Shown: in pieces, positions 44,700-54,984 of the stretch
How the letters are laid out: each line of letters begins with the position of its first letter
How positions within the stretch are numbered: position 1 is the first letter of the stretch
Assembly: GCF_000321225.1 (NCBI RefSeq)
Contig: NW_004450403.1
Span: 522,614-586,613 of the forward strand
Origin: Odobenus rosmarus divergens
Lineage: Eukaryota > Chordata > Mammalia > Carnivora > Odobenidae
Direction: 5' to 3'
DNA length: 64,000 bases
Notes under the pieces: model-generated
Told to the model about the DNA's origin: nothing
What the model saw: the letters and a program-made list of their open reading frames with translations, nothing else
Databases searched by the model: none
Position numbers and translations under genes: made by a program

Positions 44700-45415
44700 A
44701 AGGAGAAATTCTGGAAACATCATACCAGTTTTACTGAGAGAGATCTAGCAAATATGTGATTGTTTTATAATTCTATAATCAAATATATTGCATATTCCCT
44801 TCCAAAAATTTTGGGTCAGTGATCAATTTCCCAGATACCAACTGTTCTCTCTCCACAAGGTCCCTTGTTATATTGTTCCTAGAAAGACTGGGGAGGCCAT
44901 GAATACTGACCTCTGCCTGTGTTGATGCTAAGATGAAAGCCAATAGCGCTCCTGGCTTCTCATGATCATGAGAAATAGTCTAGGGGTAACAAAGCATTTT
45001 AGAGACTAGTAAAGTGAATTCTATTTCTTCAGCCAGGATCTATCAACCAAAGTTCTTTCTGAGGATATAGTATTTCTAGCATGTTGCAGATGTGAAAAGA
45101 TGGATGTTTAGAACTTGCTAGAACATTTTGACTTACATGTCTAGAAAGGTTCATTTAATCCCTTATTAAATGTTCTTTTAAATACCCACTAATTGACATG
45201 AAAATGTTAATTGCTGCCATCCCCAAATGAATGCATCGTTGCTTTTTAAGTCTGGAGGACGATTGTTCCTTTGTAGTGTCTGGTTAGCTCAGTTTGATTC
45301 AAAATTGCCAAGCCCTCCAGTTTCTATCTGCTTCTTAGTTCCGACCAGTGGTCTTCAGAATGTGATTTATTATTCAAAGTAAAATCAGACAAGGGTGTGG
45401 ATGGAGCAGGCACTG
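44700..45415. other. No feature recognised
   Basis: AT-rich unique-looking DNA. Confidence 0.45.
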
Positions 45416-45425
45416 CAGAAAACAG

Positions 45426-45623
45426 GGGCACCTGGGTGGCTCAGTCGTTAAGCATTTGCCTTCGGCTCAGGTCACGGTCCCAGGGTCCTGGGATCCAGCC
45501 CCGCATCGGGCTCCCTGCCCTGAGGGAAGCCTGCTTCTCCCTCTCCCACTCCCCCTGCTTGTGTTCTCTCTCTCGCTGTGTGTCTCTGTCAAATAAATAA
45601 ATAAATAAAAGTCTTTAAAAAAA
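45426..45623 (+). mobile_element. can-SINE, plus strand, young, with 9-bp TSD
   Basis: Near-consensus head (GGGCACCTGGGTGGCTCAGT), GGGATCCAGCCCCGCATCGG, CT-rich region and (AAAT)n tail. Target-site duplication AGAAAACAG at 45417-45425 and 45624-45632. Confidence 0.96.
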
Positions 45624-45864
45624 AGAAAACAGCATAAAACACGTGCTGTACCCTTGTTACATACAGCATACCCAGAGTGAGCAGAAAGATGCATGAAATC
45701 AGCACAGTATCATCAGACTGATGTTTACGCACACTACTGAATATAATCTTCCCAACTTCTTCAGTAATGGATGCACTTTTTGGCACTTGATTAAAAAAAG
45801 TATTTGAGACTCAGTTGCCTCTCTTCACACAACTTGTATGTGTTTGAGAAAAACTTGAAACTTC

Positions 45865-45896
45865 GCTGTGTGTGTGTGTGTGCGCGCGCGTGTGTA
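45865..45896. repeat. (TG)n/(CG)n microsatellite, left of can-SINE
   Basis: TGTGTGTGTGTGTGTG followed by CGCGCGCG and TGTGTGTA. The internal CG run may be a mutated TG tract. Confidence 0.9.
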
Positions 45897-46073
45897 TAAG
45901 ATTTTATTTATTTATTTACAGAGAGAGAGTGAGAGCACAAGCAGGGGGAGCAGCAGAGGGGGATGGGGAAGCAAATTCCCCACTGAGCCCAATGCAGGGT
46001 TCCATCCCAGGACCCTGAGATCATGACCTGAGCCGAAGGCAGACATTTAATCACTGAGTCACCTAGGCACCCT
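45897..46073 (-). mobile_element. can-SINE, minus strand, inside a (TG)n tract
   Basis: Starts AAGATTTTATTTATTTATTT without the usual leading T-run, then the GA-rich block and the reversed head CTGAGTCACCTAGGCACCC. Both borders run into TG repeats, so it appears to have landed in a microsatellite; the target-site duplication cannot be separated from the TG units. Confidence 0.92.
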
Positions 46074-46100
46074 TGTGTGTGTGTGTGTGTGTGTGTGTGT
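46074..46100. repeat. (TG)n microsatellite, right of can-SINE
   Basis: About 13 TG units directly at the SINE head border. Confidence 0.92.
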
Positions 46101-46109
46101 TTTTAATCA

Positions 46110-46655
46110 ACACATGGGTGCCCTTGTTTATCTGAAAAATGACGCTTTACCAGAACAAATACTTGTTGATATAAGTCCCTTTTCCTCCTACCTTTCTGTT
46201 TGCACAGTTCATGAAAGTTTCTGTTTTATTTTTTGTTTTGTTTTTTCGTCAGTGTTCACCTTTATTTATCAATCAATTTTATTGAGCTGTGTCAGAAGAG
46301 TTAAAACACTATATTGTGATTTAATCCACAGGTTTTTTTTTTCGGTTAAAAAAATTATCTGTTTATAAAACCATCTCCATTAGAAAAAAACAAAAACAAC
46401 AAAAAAAATAAAGCTGTGAGTTTTCATCACTGTTCTCTGATTAAAAACTATTTTAAATGAATTTGTAATTATTACTAACTGTAGACCCAGTCGAAACTGA
46501 GAAAGAAATGGTATGGGAATAAAATTTTCAAAATTATCCAACTTTGTCTCTTACTAGCAATAAACCTTGCTAACTTAACCTAGGGGAGATGATGATGTCA
46601 TCTTAGGAATAATCAATATTTCCTTGATGATACTTCGAGTACAATTTGTGCATAC
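46110..46655. other. AT-rich, no feature recognised
   Basis: T-rich plus strand with an A-rich patch at 46382-46410. The 97-codon frame starting in the TG repeat is a by-product. Confidence 0.45.
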
Positions 46656-46980
46656 ATCAGTGATTCTCAAAGTGGTATCCACACTCCACCATGCCCTCCA
46701 GGGGGACAATCCCTGAGAAACTTTCAGGGGTCCTGTGAGATGAGAATTATTTTCATAATGACACTAAAAATGTAATTTGCCTGTTTCACTGGGCTGACAT
46801 TTGCTCTGGTGGGTAAAACTGTTAGTGCTTTAACTAGAATCAAACCATACTTACGTATAGTCATTGTATTCACCACCAAGCACTAGAGAGAGAAAGAGGA
46901 AAAATCCAGTTGACTTGAGGATCTCCTTGAAGAAGCAGTAGATATTACTTTATTAAATTTTCGCACTGAGGATATGTCTT

Positions 46981-47262
46981 TTTTTAAAATTTTTTATTAA
47001 CATATAATGTATTATTTGTTTCAGGGCTACAGGCCTGTGATTCGTCAGTCTTACACAATTCACAGGGCTCACCATAGCACATACCCTCCCCAATGTCTAT
47101 CACCCAGCCACCCCGTCCCTCCCACCCCCCACCACTCCAGCAACCCTCAGTTTGTTTCCTGAGATTAAGAGTCTCTATGGTTTGTCTCCCTCTCTGGTTT
47201 CATCTTGTTTCATTTTTTCCTTCCTTCCCCTATGGTCCTCTCCTTTGTTTCTCAAATTCCTC
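46981..47262 (-). mobile_element. L1 3' end, minus strand, inside the hAT fossil
   Basis: About 280 bp of L1 in reverse: T-run, TTTTTATTAACATATAATGT, TTCACAGGGCTCACCATAGC, CCCTCAGTTTGTTTCCTGAG. It is flanked by GGATATGTCTT copies at 46970-46980 (preceded by A/G) and 47265-47275. It lacks the extreme L1 3' UTR seen in the other copies, so it belongs to a different 3' end type or has an internally primed tail. Confidence 0.9.
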
Positions 47263-47276
47263 AAGGATATGTCTTG

Positions 47277-47478
47277 TTTTTTTTTTTTTTTAAGATTTTA
47301 TTTATTTATTTGACAAAGAGAGACACAGCGATAGAGGGAACACAAGCAGGGGGAGTGGGAGAGGGAGAAGCAGGCTTCCTGCTGAGCGGGGAGCCTGAGG
47401 TGGGGCTCGATCCCAGGACTCTGGGATCATGACCTGAGCTGAAGGCAGATGCTTAACGACTGAGCCCCTAGGCACCCG
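47277..47478 (-). mobile_element. can-SINE, minus strand, with 12-bp TSD
   Basis: T-run, AAGATTTTATTTATTTATTT, GA-rich block, GGGGCTCGATCCCAGGACTC and reversed head ending GGCACCC. Target-site duplication GGATATGTCTTG at 47265-47276 and 47479-47490. Its left duplication copy is also the right duplication copy of the L1 next to it. Confidence 0.96.
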
Positions 47479-48499
47479 GGATATGTCTTGTTAATAGTCT
47501 ATGTGACGATACGGTAAGTGTGCTTTTAGCATTTCTGCTGCATGATGAAACACAATGTTTATCTCAAGGAAAATCACTCGTGTGACTGAGTTTCAATCTG
47601 AACTAACCACTTTTTTCCCCCTCTATAAGTTGCAGTTTTAATTGGAAAGAATGATGGAGAAACAAATTCAGGGTTGAGTGTTTAACAAATGTGTCTTGAA
47701 AATGAATAAAGTATGCTTGCCACATCAAGGAAAAGACCTAGAATATTGTTTGCCTGTGATAAACTTTGAGCTTTCAAATGAACATTAAGACATTTGGAGA
47801 ACTTGTATCCATAATAGTCCAAAATAATGTAAAGATCATTCAAAATACAGGAGAGACAAATGGAATTTGCAAAAAGCTTATCGGTATGGTTTCAGATTCC
47901 ACTTTGCAACCAGATAGCAAACTATCACTTGTTGAGTTTGGGTAGAGGATTAAAGAAGGATATCCTCAATTATCTGAAAAGGTTATTAAAATACTCCTTT
48001 TTTTTCCACTCCTTATTTGTGTGAGACCAGATTTTCTCTATATGTTTAAAACAAAATAACATATAAAAACAAATGTAATGGAAAAACATAGAAAAATCCA
48101 CCTGTTTTCAATCAATCCAGGTACTAAAGTGGTTTGTAAAAACATGATTACATATGTATCGAAGTTGGTAATGGTTTCTGGAAATACCCGTCCTTTCATT
48201 AAAATAATACAAATATATCTCTCTCTTAATTTCCATGGCATATAATAATAAACTATGTTTAGCTACCTTCATATTATTGTTGTGACACAAAAATTGCTTT
48301 TTGGAATATCAACCAATCAGAGAAGAAGCGACAGACACAAGATCTGTGGGAGTGAGACAGAGACAGAAAGGAAACATGCATTTTGCTTTTTTATTAGAAA
48401 TATTTTTTTGTTTTTTAATATTATTTTAGAATTTATGTACAACTCTTAGAAAAACCACAGACCCTGAGTCTTGCCTGCAGTAGAGAATCACTACTTTAT

Positions 48500-49140
48500 G
48501 GTCAAAATTTAGTTTTTTTGCCCTGGATGGGAATTACGCTTTGCAAGGAAATTCTACGTTGGTGACTTTTCCATCTATAGCAACTGCAAAGGGGCAGCGA
48601 GCTGGTCAAAAATTAGTGATTTCCCAAGGTGGTGCTAAAAATACTTTGGGCTTCAACACAGAGGCCTCAACCTAGACTTTTATTGCCCTCTCCTTTATCT
48701 CTGGGTTTTGGCTTGGAGCAGATCTTCAAGAGAGCTCATTCTTGAATTTTATATTAGTCTAAAAATAGACTTTGAAGGTACAGATATTTATAAACAGCCA
48801 AACGACTGTGTCTTGAGGATACACACAGGCTGTTGATGGTGTTCACTCTGGAGTCTGAGCGGGCATTCCAAGAATGTCCACGATCTCTCAGGAACATGTC
48901 TGTAGATCATGGGACCAGCTTCGGTAACATTAAGTGACCCCAAGATGCCAACATGCTTAACCATCTGACATTCTAGTTCCTCACTGACAAACAGAAAATC
49001 CCATCTACTTTGTTGGGGTTTTGTGGGGATTCGCAGAATTGACATCACTCTTGGACCATGGTCATCTCTCATTATCAGAGTAGGGCCTGGGACGTTGCTG
49101 TTCTTTCTCTTGGATTTCTCCATGTTCATCTTCATATTAA
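48500..49140. other. No gene recognised; 120-codon minus-strand frame
   Basis: The frame 48788-49150 on the minus strand is open for 120 codons outside any repeat I recognise. Its translation has no motif I can name. It could be chance or an old element. Confidence 0.35.
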
Positions 49141-49152
49141 AAATTGTCATTT

Positions 49153-49357
49153 AGGGGTGCCAGGGTGGTTCAGTCGGTTGGGCATCCGTTTTCGGCTTAG
49201 GTCATGATCCGAAGGTCCTGTGATGGAGCCCCGCGTGGGGCTTCCTGCTCAGCAGGGAGTCTGCTTCTCCCTCTGCCTGCCACTCCCCCTGTTTGTGCTC
49301 TCTCTCTCTCTCCCTTTCTCTATGTCAAATAAATAATTAAATAATCTTTTAAAAAAA
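49153..49357 (+). mobile_element. can-SINE, plus strand, with 8-bp TSD
   Basis: Head GGGGTGCCAGGGTGGTTCAG, GATGGAGCCCCGCGTGGGG, CT-rich region and AAATAAATAATTAAATAATC tail. Duplication TGTCATTT at 49145-49152 and 49358-49365. Confidence 0.95.
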
Positions 49358-49599
49358 TGTCATTTGAAAGAGCTGAATTCCTTTTCAGTCTATGAGGTAT
49401 ACAGGGTGAACAAACATCTTCATTAGGAGGTAGGGATGATATATGGCTCATGGCATCTCAGGATGTGCTGTGTCAAGGAGGAAGCTTTGCAGAGGGACAC
49501 AGGAACATCAGGCAGGAGGACCAGCATCCTGTTACTGCCAGCATGCACCTCCAGCTCCTAGAAGAGGCTCCTATTGAGGACAGAGTGGGGGAGGAGGCA

Positions 49600-50045
49600 G
49601 TCATGGGAGAACAGGAAGAGGCATGTGGTGGAGACTCTGGGACCCACATGTCTGCTTCTCTACTCCCTTCAGGCCTGTGTGTGTGTGTTTTTTTTTTGGG
49701 CCGGGGCGGATTGTGCTGCATTGCTCTCCTGTAGTTAGGTGGAGCCACGTGGCAAGTTCCTGTGGCTAGGCTGTGAGTGGAAAGTTGTGTGTCAGCTAAG
49801 GCAAAAGCACTTCAGTATTCTCTCCCCCATGACAGCATCCAAGGAGGCCCCAGATTTCACGTGGGAAGCTACAGCTTCCTCTCTGAGCCTGGGCTCCTGG
49901 GGGATTAGGTGGGGCAGAGGCCCCTCCCACATAATATGAGGCATGTATGGTGAATGAGAAGTAAACTTATGAGCATCAAGCCACTAAAATTGGGGGTGGG
50001 TCATTTGTTACTGTAGCATAAGCTAAATTAACCCGACTAATACAT
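49600..50045 (+). mobile_element. LTR-like 3' end, plus strand (weak)
   Basis: The right end, AAGCCACTAAAATTGGGGGT, TTTGTTACTGTAGCATAAGC, AACCCGACTAATACATTTC, matches the 3' end of a common ERVL/MaLR-type LTR. The left border and the family are uncertain. A short TG run lies at 49676-49688. Confidence 0.4.
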
Positions 50046-50269
50046 TTCAACGCTTTGGAACAAGGGACCGAGTGGTCACCAAGCTGGATAAGTTGAATGC
50101 ACTGAAGAGTTTGAAGCAGAATAACTATGTGATACTTTTATAGCACACATGTCAGAGATGATAGCAATGTACTTCCTGAAACTTCACAAGACAATAAGAT
50201 GAATTTTTAGAAGAGAACGTGTAGCTGATTAAACAAATGGAATGCAAGTTTCTTCTGGGATGATATGTG

Positions 50270-50480
50270 ATTTGGGAGAAATAACACTATACTCAGACAG
50301 ACCTCAGTGAATCCTGGTGTTTCTGTTCAGTTGCATGAACATGACGAGTTACTCAACTTTCTCAGCCTCAGACCCTCCTTCAAATGTGAGTAATACTTTG
50401 AAAACTCTGGGGTCATTGTGAAGATTACAATAATAAATGTATCTGAACATCCAGAAGATTACCTAGACTATGATGAACAT
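50270..50480 (+). mobile_element. MIR SINE, plus strand
   Basis: TACTCAGACAGACCTCAGTG, ACGAGTTACTCAACTTTCTC, CTCAGACCCTCCTTCAAATG, then ATTGTGAAGATTACAATAAT follow the MIR order. Confidence 0.68.
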
Positions 50481-50484
50481 TTAA

Positions 50485-51600
50485 AATTTATTAGTTTCTG
50501 TCTTGATAACTTTTTCTCCAAACAGATGACCGGAAACCCTATCCAGAATTCTTTTGTAGTAATTCTTTCTTACTATTTTTTTTAACAGAATGTACAATTT
50601 TGAGAGAATGTTTCGTTAAGCACAAGCAGAGGTACAACAATCTTTAAATGTAAAACTAAACGCTTGCTTCCATCTGCAAAGGAATTTTGATGAAAGTTTA
50701 TTTCTTTCTAGAACACTTCCTCCGAAGCCACTCTTACAGCTGCTAGTTTTGCTGTGAGTTTATTTACAGCAGGTGGCCTTGAAATTTTTGGTTCTATTTC
50801 CTCTCAGAGTAAAATGTGTTGCTGTTTTTACATTTCCCATCATTTGAAAAATAAAACATGTACTCAGATACCAGGATCCTTTGTTTCTCTGCTTCTTTGC
50901 TTTGTCTGGGTCAACAGCTCACTTCCTGCTCTAGGCTACTAAGACCAGAGGAAAACACACTCCCAGCATCACTGGCTCCATCAGATAACAATGGATCAGG
51001 GGGAAACATGCCCCACCTCAATTAGAGAAATGTGGACACCTGGAGTCTAGCTCTTCATGTGCATCACTTCGCTTCGGGTGTGGGTTCTGCCACTCAGTGG
51101 GCTGGACATAGAGAAGAGAATAGGTCCTTTGAAACCCCCAGAGCTGGCATAATGTCTGCTGTCTCCAGGAGGCAACCATACCTCAAGAGCTCCTTCTTCT
51201 GGGAAATGTAATAATTCTGATCTACCCAGCATGACTCATGCACAACGCCTGCTTGGCCCAATAAGCCCATAAAAAATAAAACGGTCCTTCTTCAATGTGA
51301 AGCTGTGTTTTTCTCCCTCATTGAAAAGAATACATTTTGAAAAGGTCTCTTACTGAGGAGAACGTAAAACCTCAGGGCAAGCAGCTCAGAACTTATTGGT
51401 AAGGAAAGGATGTACTTCTAAGTCAGATAATGCTGAGTTCAGACCTGTGGCTCACCATCTACCCAATGCATGAAGTATCTTTAACAGGGTCTGGACGGAG
51501 GCTGAGGAGTGACACAAAGAAAGAGACCACTTGGTGGCAGAAGAGGGGACAGCAGGTGGACCCTGGAAGGGTCATAAGAAGACCAGGCTTTGACGCTAAT
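50485..51600. other. No gene recognised
   Basis: Unique-looking DNA; frames at most 62 codons. Confidence 0.45.
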
Positions 51601-51606
51601 TCACTC

Positions 51607-52185
51607 TGATGTAAGAAAGACGTTAGGGTTCGAAGCCAATGGCTAGGAAAGAATTCTTGAGATGTCTTTGGTGCAAAAAGGTGGTTTTATTAAAGCACAG
51701 GGATGGGACCCGTGGGCAGAAAGCGCTGCCCTGGAGTCATGAGGAGTGGCCCATTACAGACGTTCAAGTTGGGAGGGGATTTGGGATAGCATAAGTCTCT
51801 AAGGAACTTTGGAACCAGGGTCTCCAGGACCTTGAGGGGGCTAGCTATTGTTGGGAAAAAGTCATTTATTACCGCCTAATAAAACCTGAGTCACGAGATC
51901 CTTCAGATGTGTATCGGTGGGTCATATGCTTGGGGGGTGATTGCCAATATGTAACTTGGGGGGTAGAGATAAAGGAAGTTGCCAAAGGAATTTTTATATG
52001 CTAAAGTAGATTTACAAGACCCTGGGGGTTGGGTTAAAATTGCCTTTTGCCCTCAGCAAAGTATTAACATGGAGGCAGTTGTGTCCCTAGAGGAATGTCA
52101 CTCTGCCTGTTTCAAGGACTTGTCAATGGGCTGCAGATAGTAAGGAAATCTAATAATTTTTCTTCTGCCTCTGTTTCCCACATCA
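51607..52185 (-). mobile_element. Solo LTR of an endogenous retrovirus (ERV1-like), minus strand
   Basis: 579 bp bounded by the inverted ends TGATGT (51607-51612) and ACATCA (52180-52185), as LTRs begin with TG and end with CA. On the minus strand a TATA-like element CATATAAAAATTCC lies near 52000 and an AATAAA polyadenylation signal at 51691-51686. No internal retroviral sequence flanks it on either side, so the provirus was lost by LTR recombination. Flanks ACTC and ACTA are a possible 4-bp duplication with one mismatch. It has no coding sequence. The ERV1 class is inferred from layout. Confidence 0.7.
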
Positions 52186-52455
52186 ACTACTAAGGTTAGC
52201 ATCAAATAACAAGAGAATGAATCAGGAAGTACCCCTAGTTCACTGAAAGTGGTGTGTGGAGCTCAGGAGAGAATGGGAACATGGGGAAGTGGGGGTGGGC
52301 TAGAGTCTCATTTTCAGATGTCTCTTGCTCTTCTGATTAAATGTTTAGTTATTACCATGTATCATCCATTACCTTCCAGGTTTAAGTTAGACACAGCTTT
52401 TTAACCTCTTTTAATGATATGAAATAAAATAACACTATCAAAACTTAGAATTACA

Positions 52456-52640
52456 GGGGCGCCTGGGTGGCTCAGTCAGTTAAACGTCTGCCTTCGGCTC
52501 AGGTCATGATCCCGGGGTCCTGGGCTCGAGCCCCGCATTGGGCTCCCTGCTCCACGGGAAGCCTGCTTCTCCCTCTCCCTCTCCGTCTGTGTTCTCCCTA
52601 TCTCTCTCTCAAATAAATAAATAAAGTCTTTAAAAAAACA
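52456..52640 (+). mobile_element. can-SINE, plus strand, young, with perfect 17-bp TSD
   Basis: Consensus-like head GGGGCGCCTGGGTGGCTCAG, GGCTCGAGCCCCGCATTGGG and (AAAT)n tail. The target-site duplication, CAAAACTTAGAATTACA, is identical at 52439-52455 and 52641-52657. Together these mark one of the most recent insertions in the window. Confidence 0.97.
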
Positions 52641-52659
52641 CAAAACTTAGAATTACAAG

Positions 52660-54495
52660 GGACTTATTCGAGAGATAAAGCTTTTATTTTCTAAATATGT
52701 ATGTGATATTTAACTTTTGAAGGGAGTGGGGAGGGCAAATGCCATTAACAGAGGAGCTCTAACACTCAGGCACATCAAGGAGACATTGTGTCATCTGTGA
52801 GCATGCGGAATTGAGGAACATGACACACAAGTCACTGACAAAATTGCCTGAAACTTTATCAGCTTTCTCCTAGAAACAAGAATAATCCTCCAGCCAAATT
52901 ATCGAGTGCTTTCTATAGATTTTGTTATTTAGAGTAATAATCATAATAAAATAGACAGTTAAAACTTACCTAATGAGATCTTATACAGTTACAGGACCTG
53001 GAAACAAATAATAAAAATAATAAAACCATATCAAAGATGAATGACTACACTATGGGTGAATGATTCATGTAATAAGTACTTGGAATCCAGAGGAGGAAGA
53101 GATTGAAGCTTCTGCACAGAGTTTGGCTTGAGAGGATAAGAATCTCTTGAATGTGTTTGTGGACTGAAGAGCATGAAAGAGGGAGAGAAGGAAGGACACG
53201 GCTCTGGAGAACAGAGCGCAGTGGGACTCCCATGCAAAGGGGCACCCGATTAAGAGCGGGGAAGCAGGTCGCATTAGAATGTACAGAGGCGGTTGGAGTG
53301 GGTCACAATGACAAGGGAGGCACGTGAGCAGTGCTCTGCATCCTTCAGGTGGGAGAAGGGATGGACCATCGTGGGTTTGTGCAGCAGCTCGGAACAAAGG
53401 CAACTCGCCCACGGATTAAACATGTGTGCCGTGGAAAACTGTGCATGAGGTGTCTGAGACTTTTTCTGAGTGGCTCTAGTTAACGACTCCTCTGATTTAA
53501 TATGAGCTGTTAAGAAGAATCACTGCTTTTCAACCAAATTATCATACCACTAAAAATGTTTGTCAGCCTGTCAGTGCTCTGCCTGCAACTTGAACCCTCT
53601 GATGATTTAACTTTCCTTCAATATTCCGTCTTCTCATCATAAAAGTGTAGATAAATAACTCAAGTGCAAACAGAAATTCTTTTAACTCTTTTCAGGGAGC
53701 TGCTGTAAGGGTCCAGGGCCCCAATGCCCCCCGACTCAGTAGAACAGCTTAGCATGAGAATATTGGCTGAAAAACCCAAGCATTCTGCACTAGCAGATGG
53801 AGTGTGTGGCCATTTTTGAAAAGGAACAAATGTATGAATTTAATTAGGAAGGGATTTGACAAGCTCCTTTCCTTTGGTTGCATAATTTTGGAGACAACTG
53901 GGATAAAATGCATGTTTTTTTTTTTCCTTTCAGAGATAATACTGTTGTAGCATTTTCTCATTTCTTCCTTTTTTTCTGATTTTCTCTATGCCTGCCTCCT
54001 GAGTTTAGGAGCTCATAAATGATATTGTTCATGAAATTTTTTTTTCCAGATCTGTGGCAAAAACTGGTTGTGTCTGTGATTATTCTAACAGGAGACCCAC
54101 TTGGCATGCGTGTACTTAATTTATGGCTGGCCGAGTGCTAACAGCAGCCTGCCTCTGAGACCACGTGCCTCACACCACCTTGAGCAGTTTGTCAAGGGTG
54201 TTGTGGAGTGGAGGAAATGCAATCTTCTCAGGGGCAGGTCTCAGTGCATTACATTATTTTTATAGGGGATATTTTAGAGGCACAATCCTTGGCCTTGCAA
54301 TATATTAAAGGAAGAACTAAGAACAAAGGAAATATCCTTAATCTCAGTCCAATTCGTGATACTGAACAGCACAAGTTCTGCAGGGGTCTGTGTGAATAGA
54401 GGGCTTGCAGAGCCCTTGGTAGGCAGCAGCCTTTTTGTAATGTTCTTTATCCATAAGAGGATCAAATGGGAAACCTAGGGCATGGAGGTGCCTAA
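52660..54495. other. No gene recognised; possible L2 piece at 53.1-53.4 kb
   Basis: 53080-53410 is purine-rich on the plus strand and resembles reversed L2 in style without firm landmarks; it leaves a 115-codon minus-strand frame. The remainder is AT-rich and unassigned. Confidence 0.35.
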
Positions 54496-54499
54496 AGTA

Positions 54500-54620
54500 A
54501 AAATGATTTTGACTCAGCCATTTATCTAACCTGTAAAATAGATATAATACCAACCCCACCCAGGTTTTGACGTGGGGGCCACTAATTGCAATGATATGTA
54601 TAGAAAGACTGTAGGCCCTA
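54500..54620 (+). mobile_element. MIR fragment, plus strand
   Basis: TTATCTAACCTGTAAAATAG then ATATAATACCAACCCCACCC is the MIR core. Tail lost. Confidence 0.55.
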
Positions 54621-54984
54621 AAATAGGAAGGATAACCACATGATGTGAGACTTGCACAAGCCACGGGCTTGGAGGCGCTCTCAAAAACCCAGGCAGGGAC
54701 CCCTGTTCCTCAAGGACTGCAGCCCCTGAACTGCATCTGTCAACCTGGGTCTTTTGTTCTCTCCGTGACCCACTGTCATTTCTTCATCTGTCATTTGAAA
54801 ATTGGTCCCTAATGAGACTGAAAGGGTGCATGGAGTTGACGTTATGGGTGGGGCACAGTGAGTAGACCTTTGAGTGGGCTTTCCAGACTCTTCCACATCA
54901 AGGGAAATGACAAAAGGGTCAAGGTGAAAACATGGCATACCCCAACTGACCCCTCAGAATGAAGACAGAAGGATTATTTTATGT

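Larger units (their letters stand above)
46780..48140 (+). pseudogene. hAT transposase pseudogene (ZBED/Charlie type)
   Basis: Conceptual reading in sense gives pieces of a hAT transposase with many frameshifts and stops. Around 47885 the reading is VSDSTLQ..LSLVEFG, then TAG stop (47943-47945), RIKEGYPQLSEKVIKIL and, in a shifted frame, STPYLCETRFS. These last two segments belong to the C-terminal hAT dimerisation domain, whose normal role is to pair transposase monomers at the element ends. Upstream, TGACATTTGCTCTGGTGGGT (46797) is the N-terminal part. The coding region is interrupted by two retrotransposons. Not functional. Confidence 0.75.
46658..48492 (+). mobile_element. hAT-Charlie-class DNA transposon fossil with transposase remnant
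   Basis: Left terminus CAGTGATTCTCAAAGTG (46658) and a right GAGAATCACT (48483-48492) look like decayed inverted repeats. Between them lies a broken transposase gene. Removing an L1 (46981-47262) and a can-SINE (47277-47478) leaves about 1.3 kb. The 8-bp target duplication expected for hAT elements is not recognisable. A second family member lies at 11354-12350 in reverse. Confidence 0.75.
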
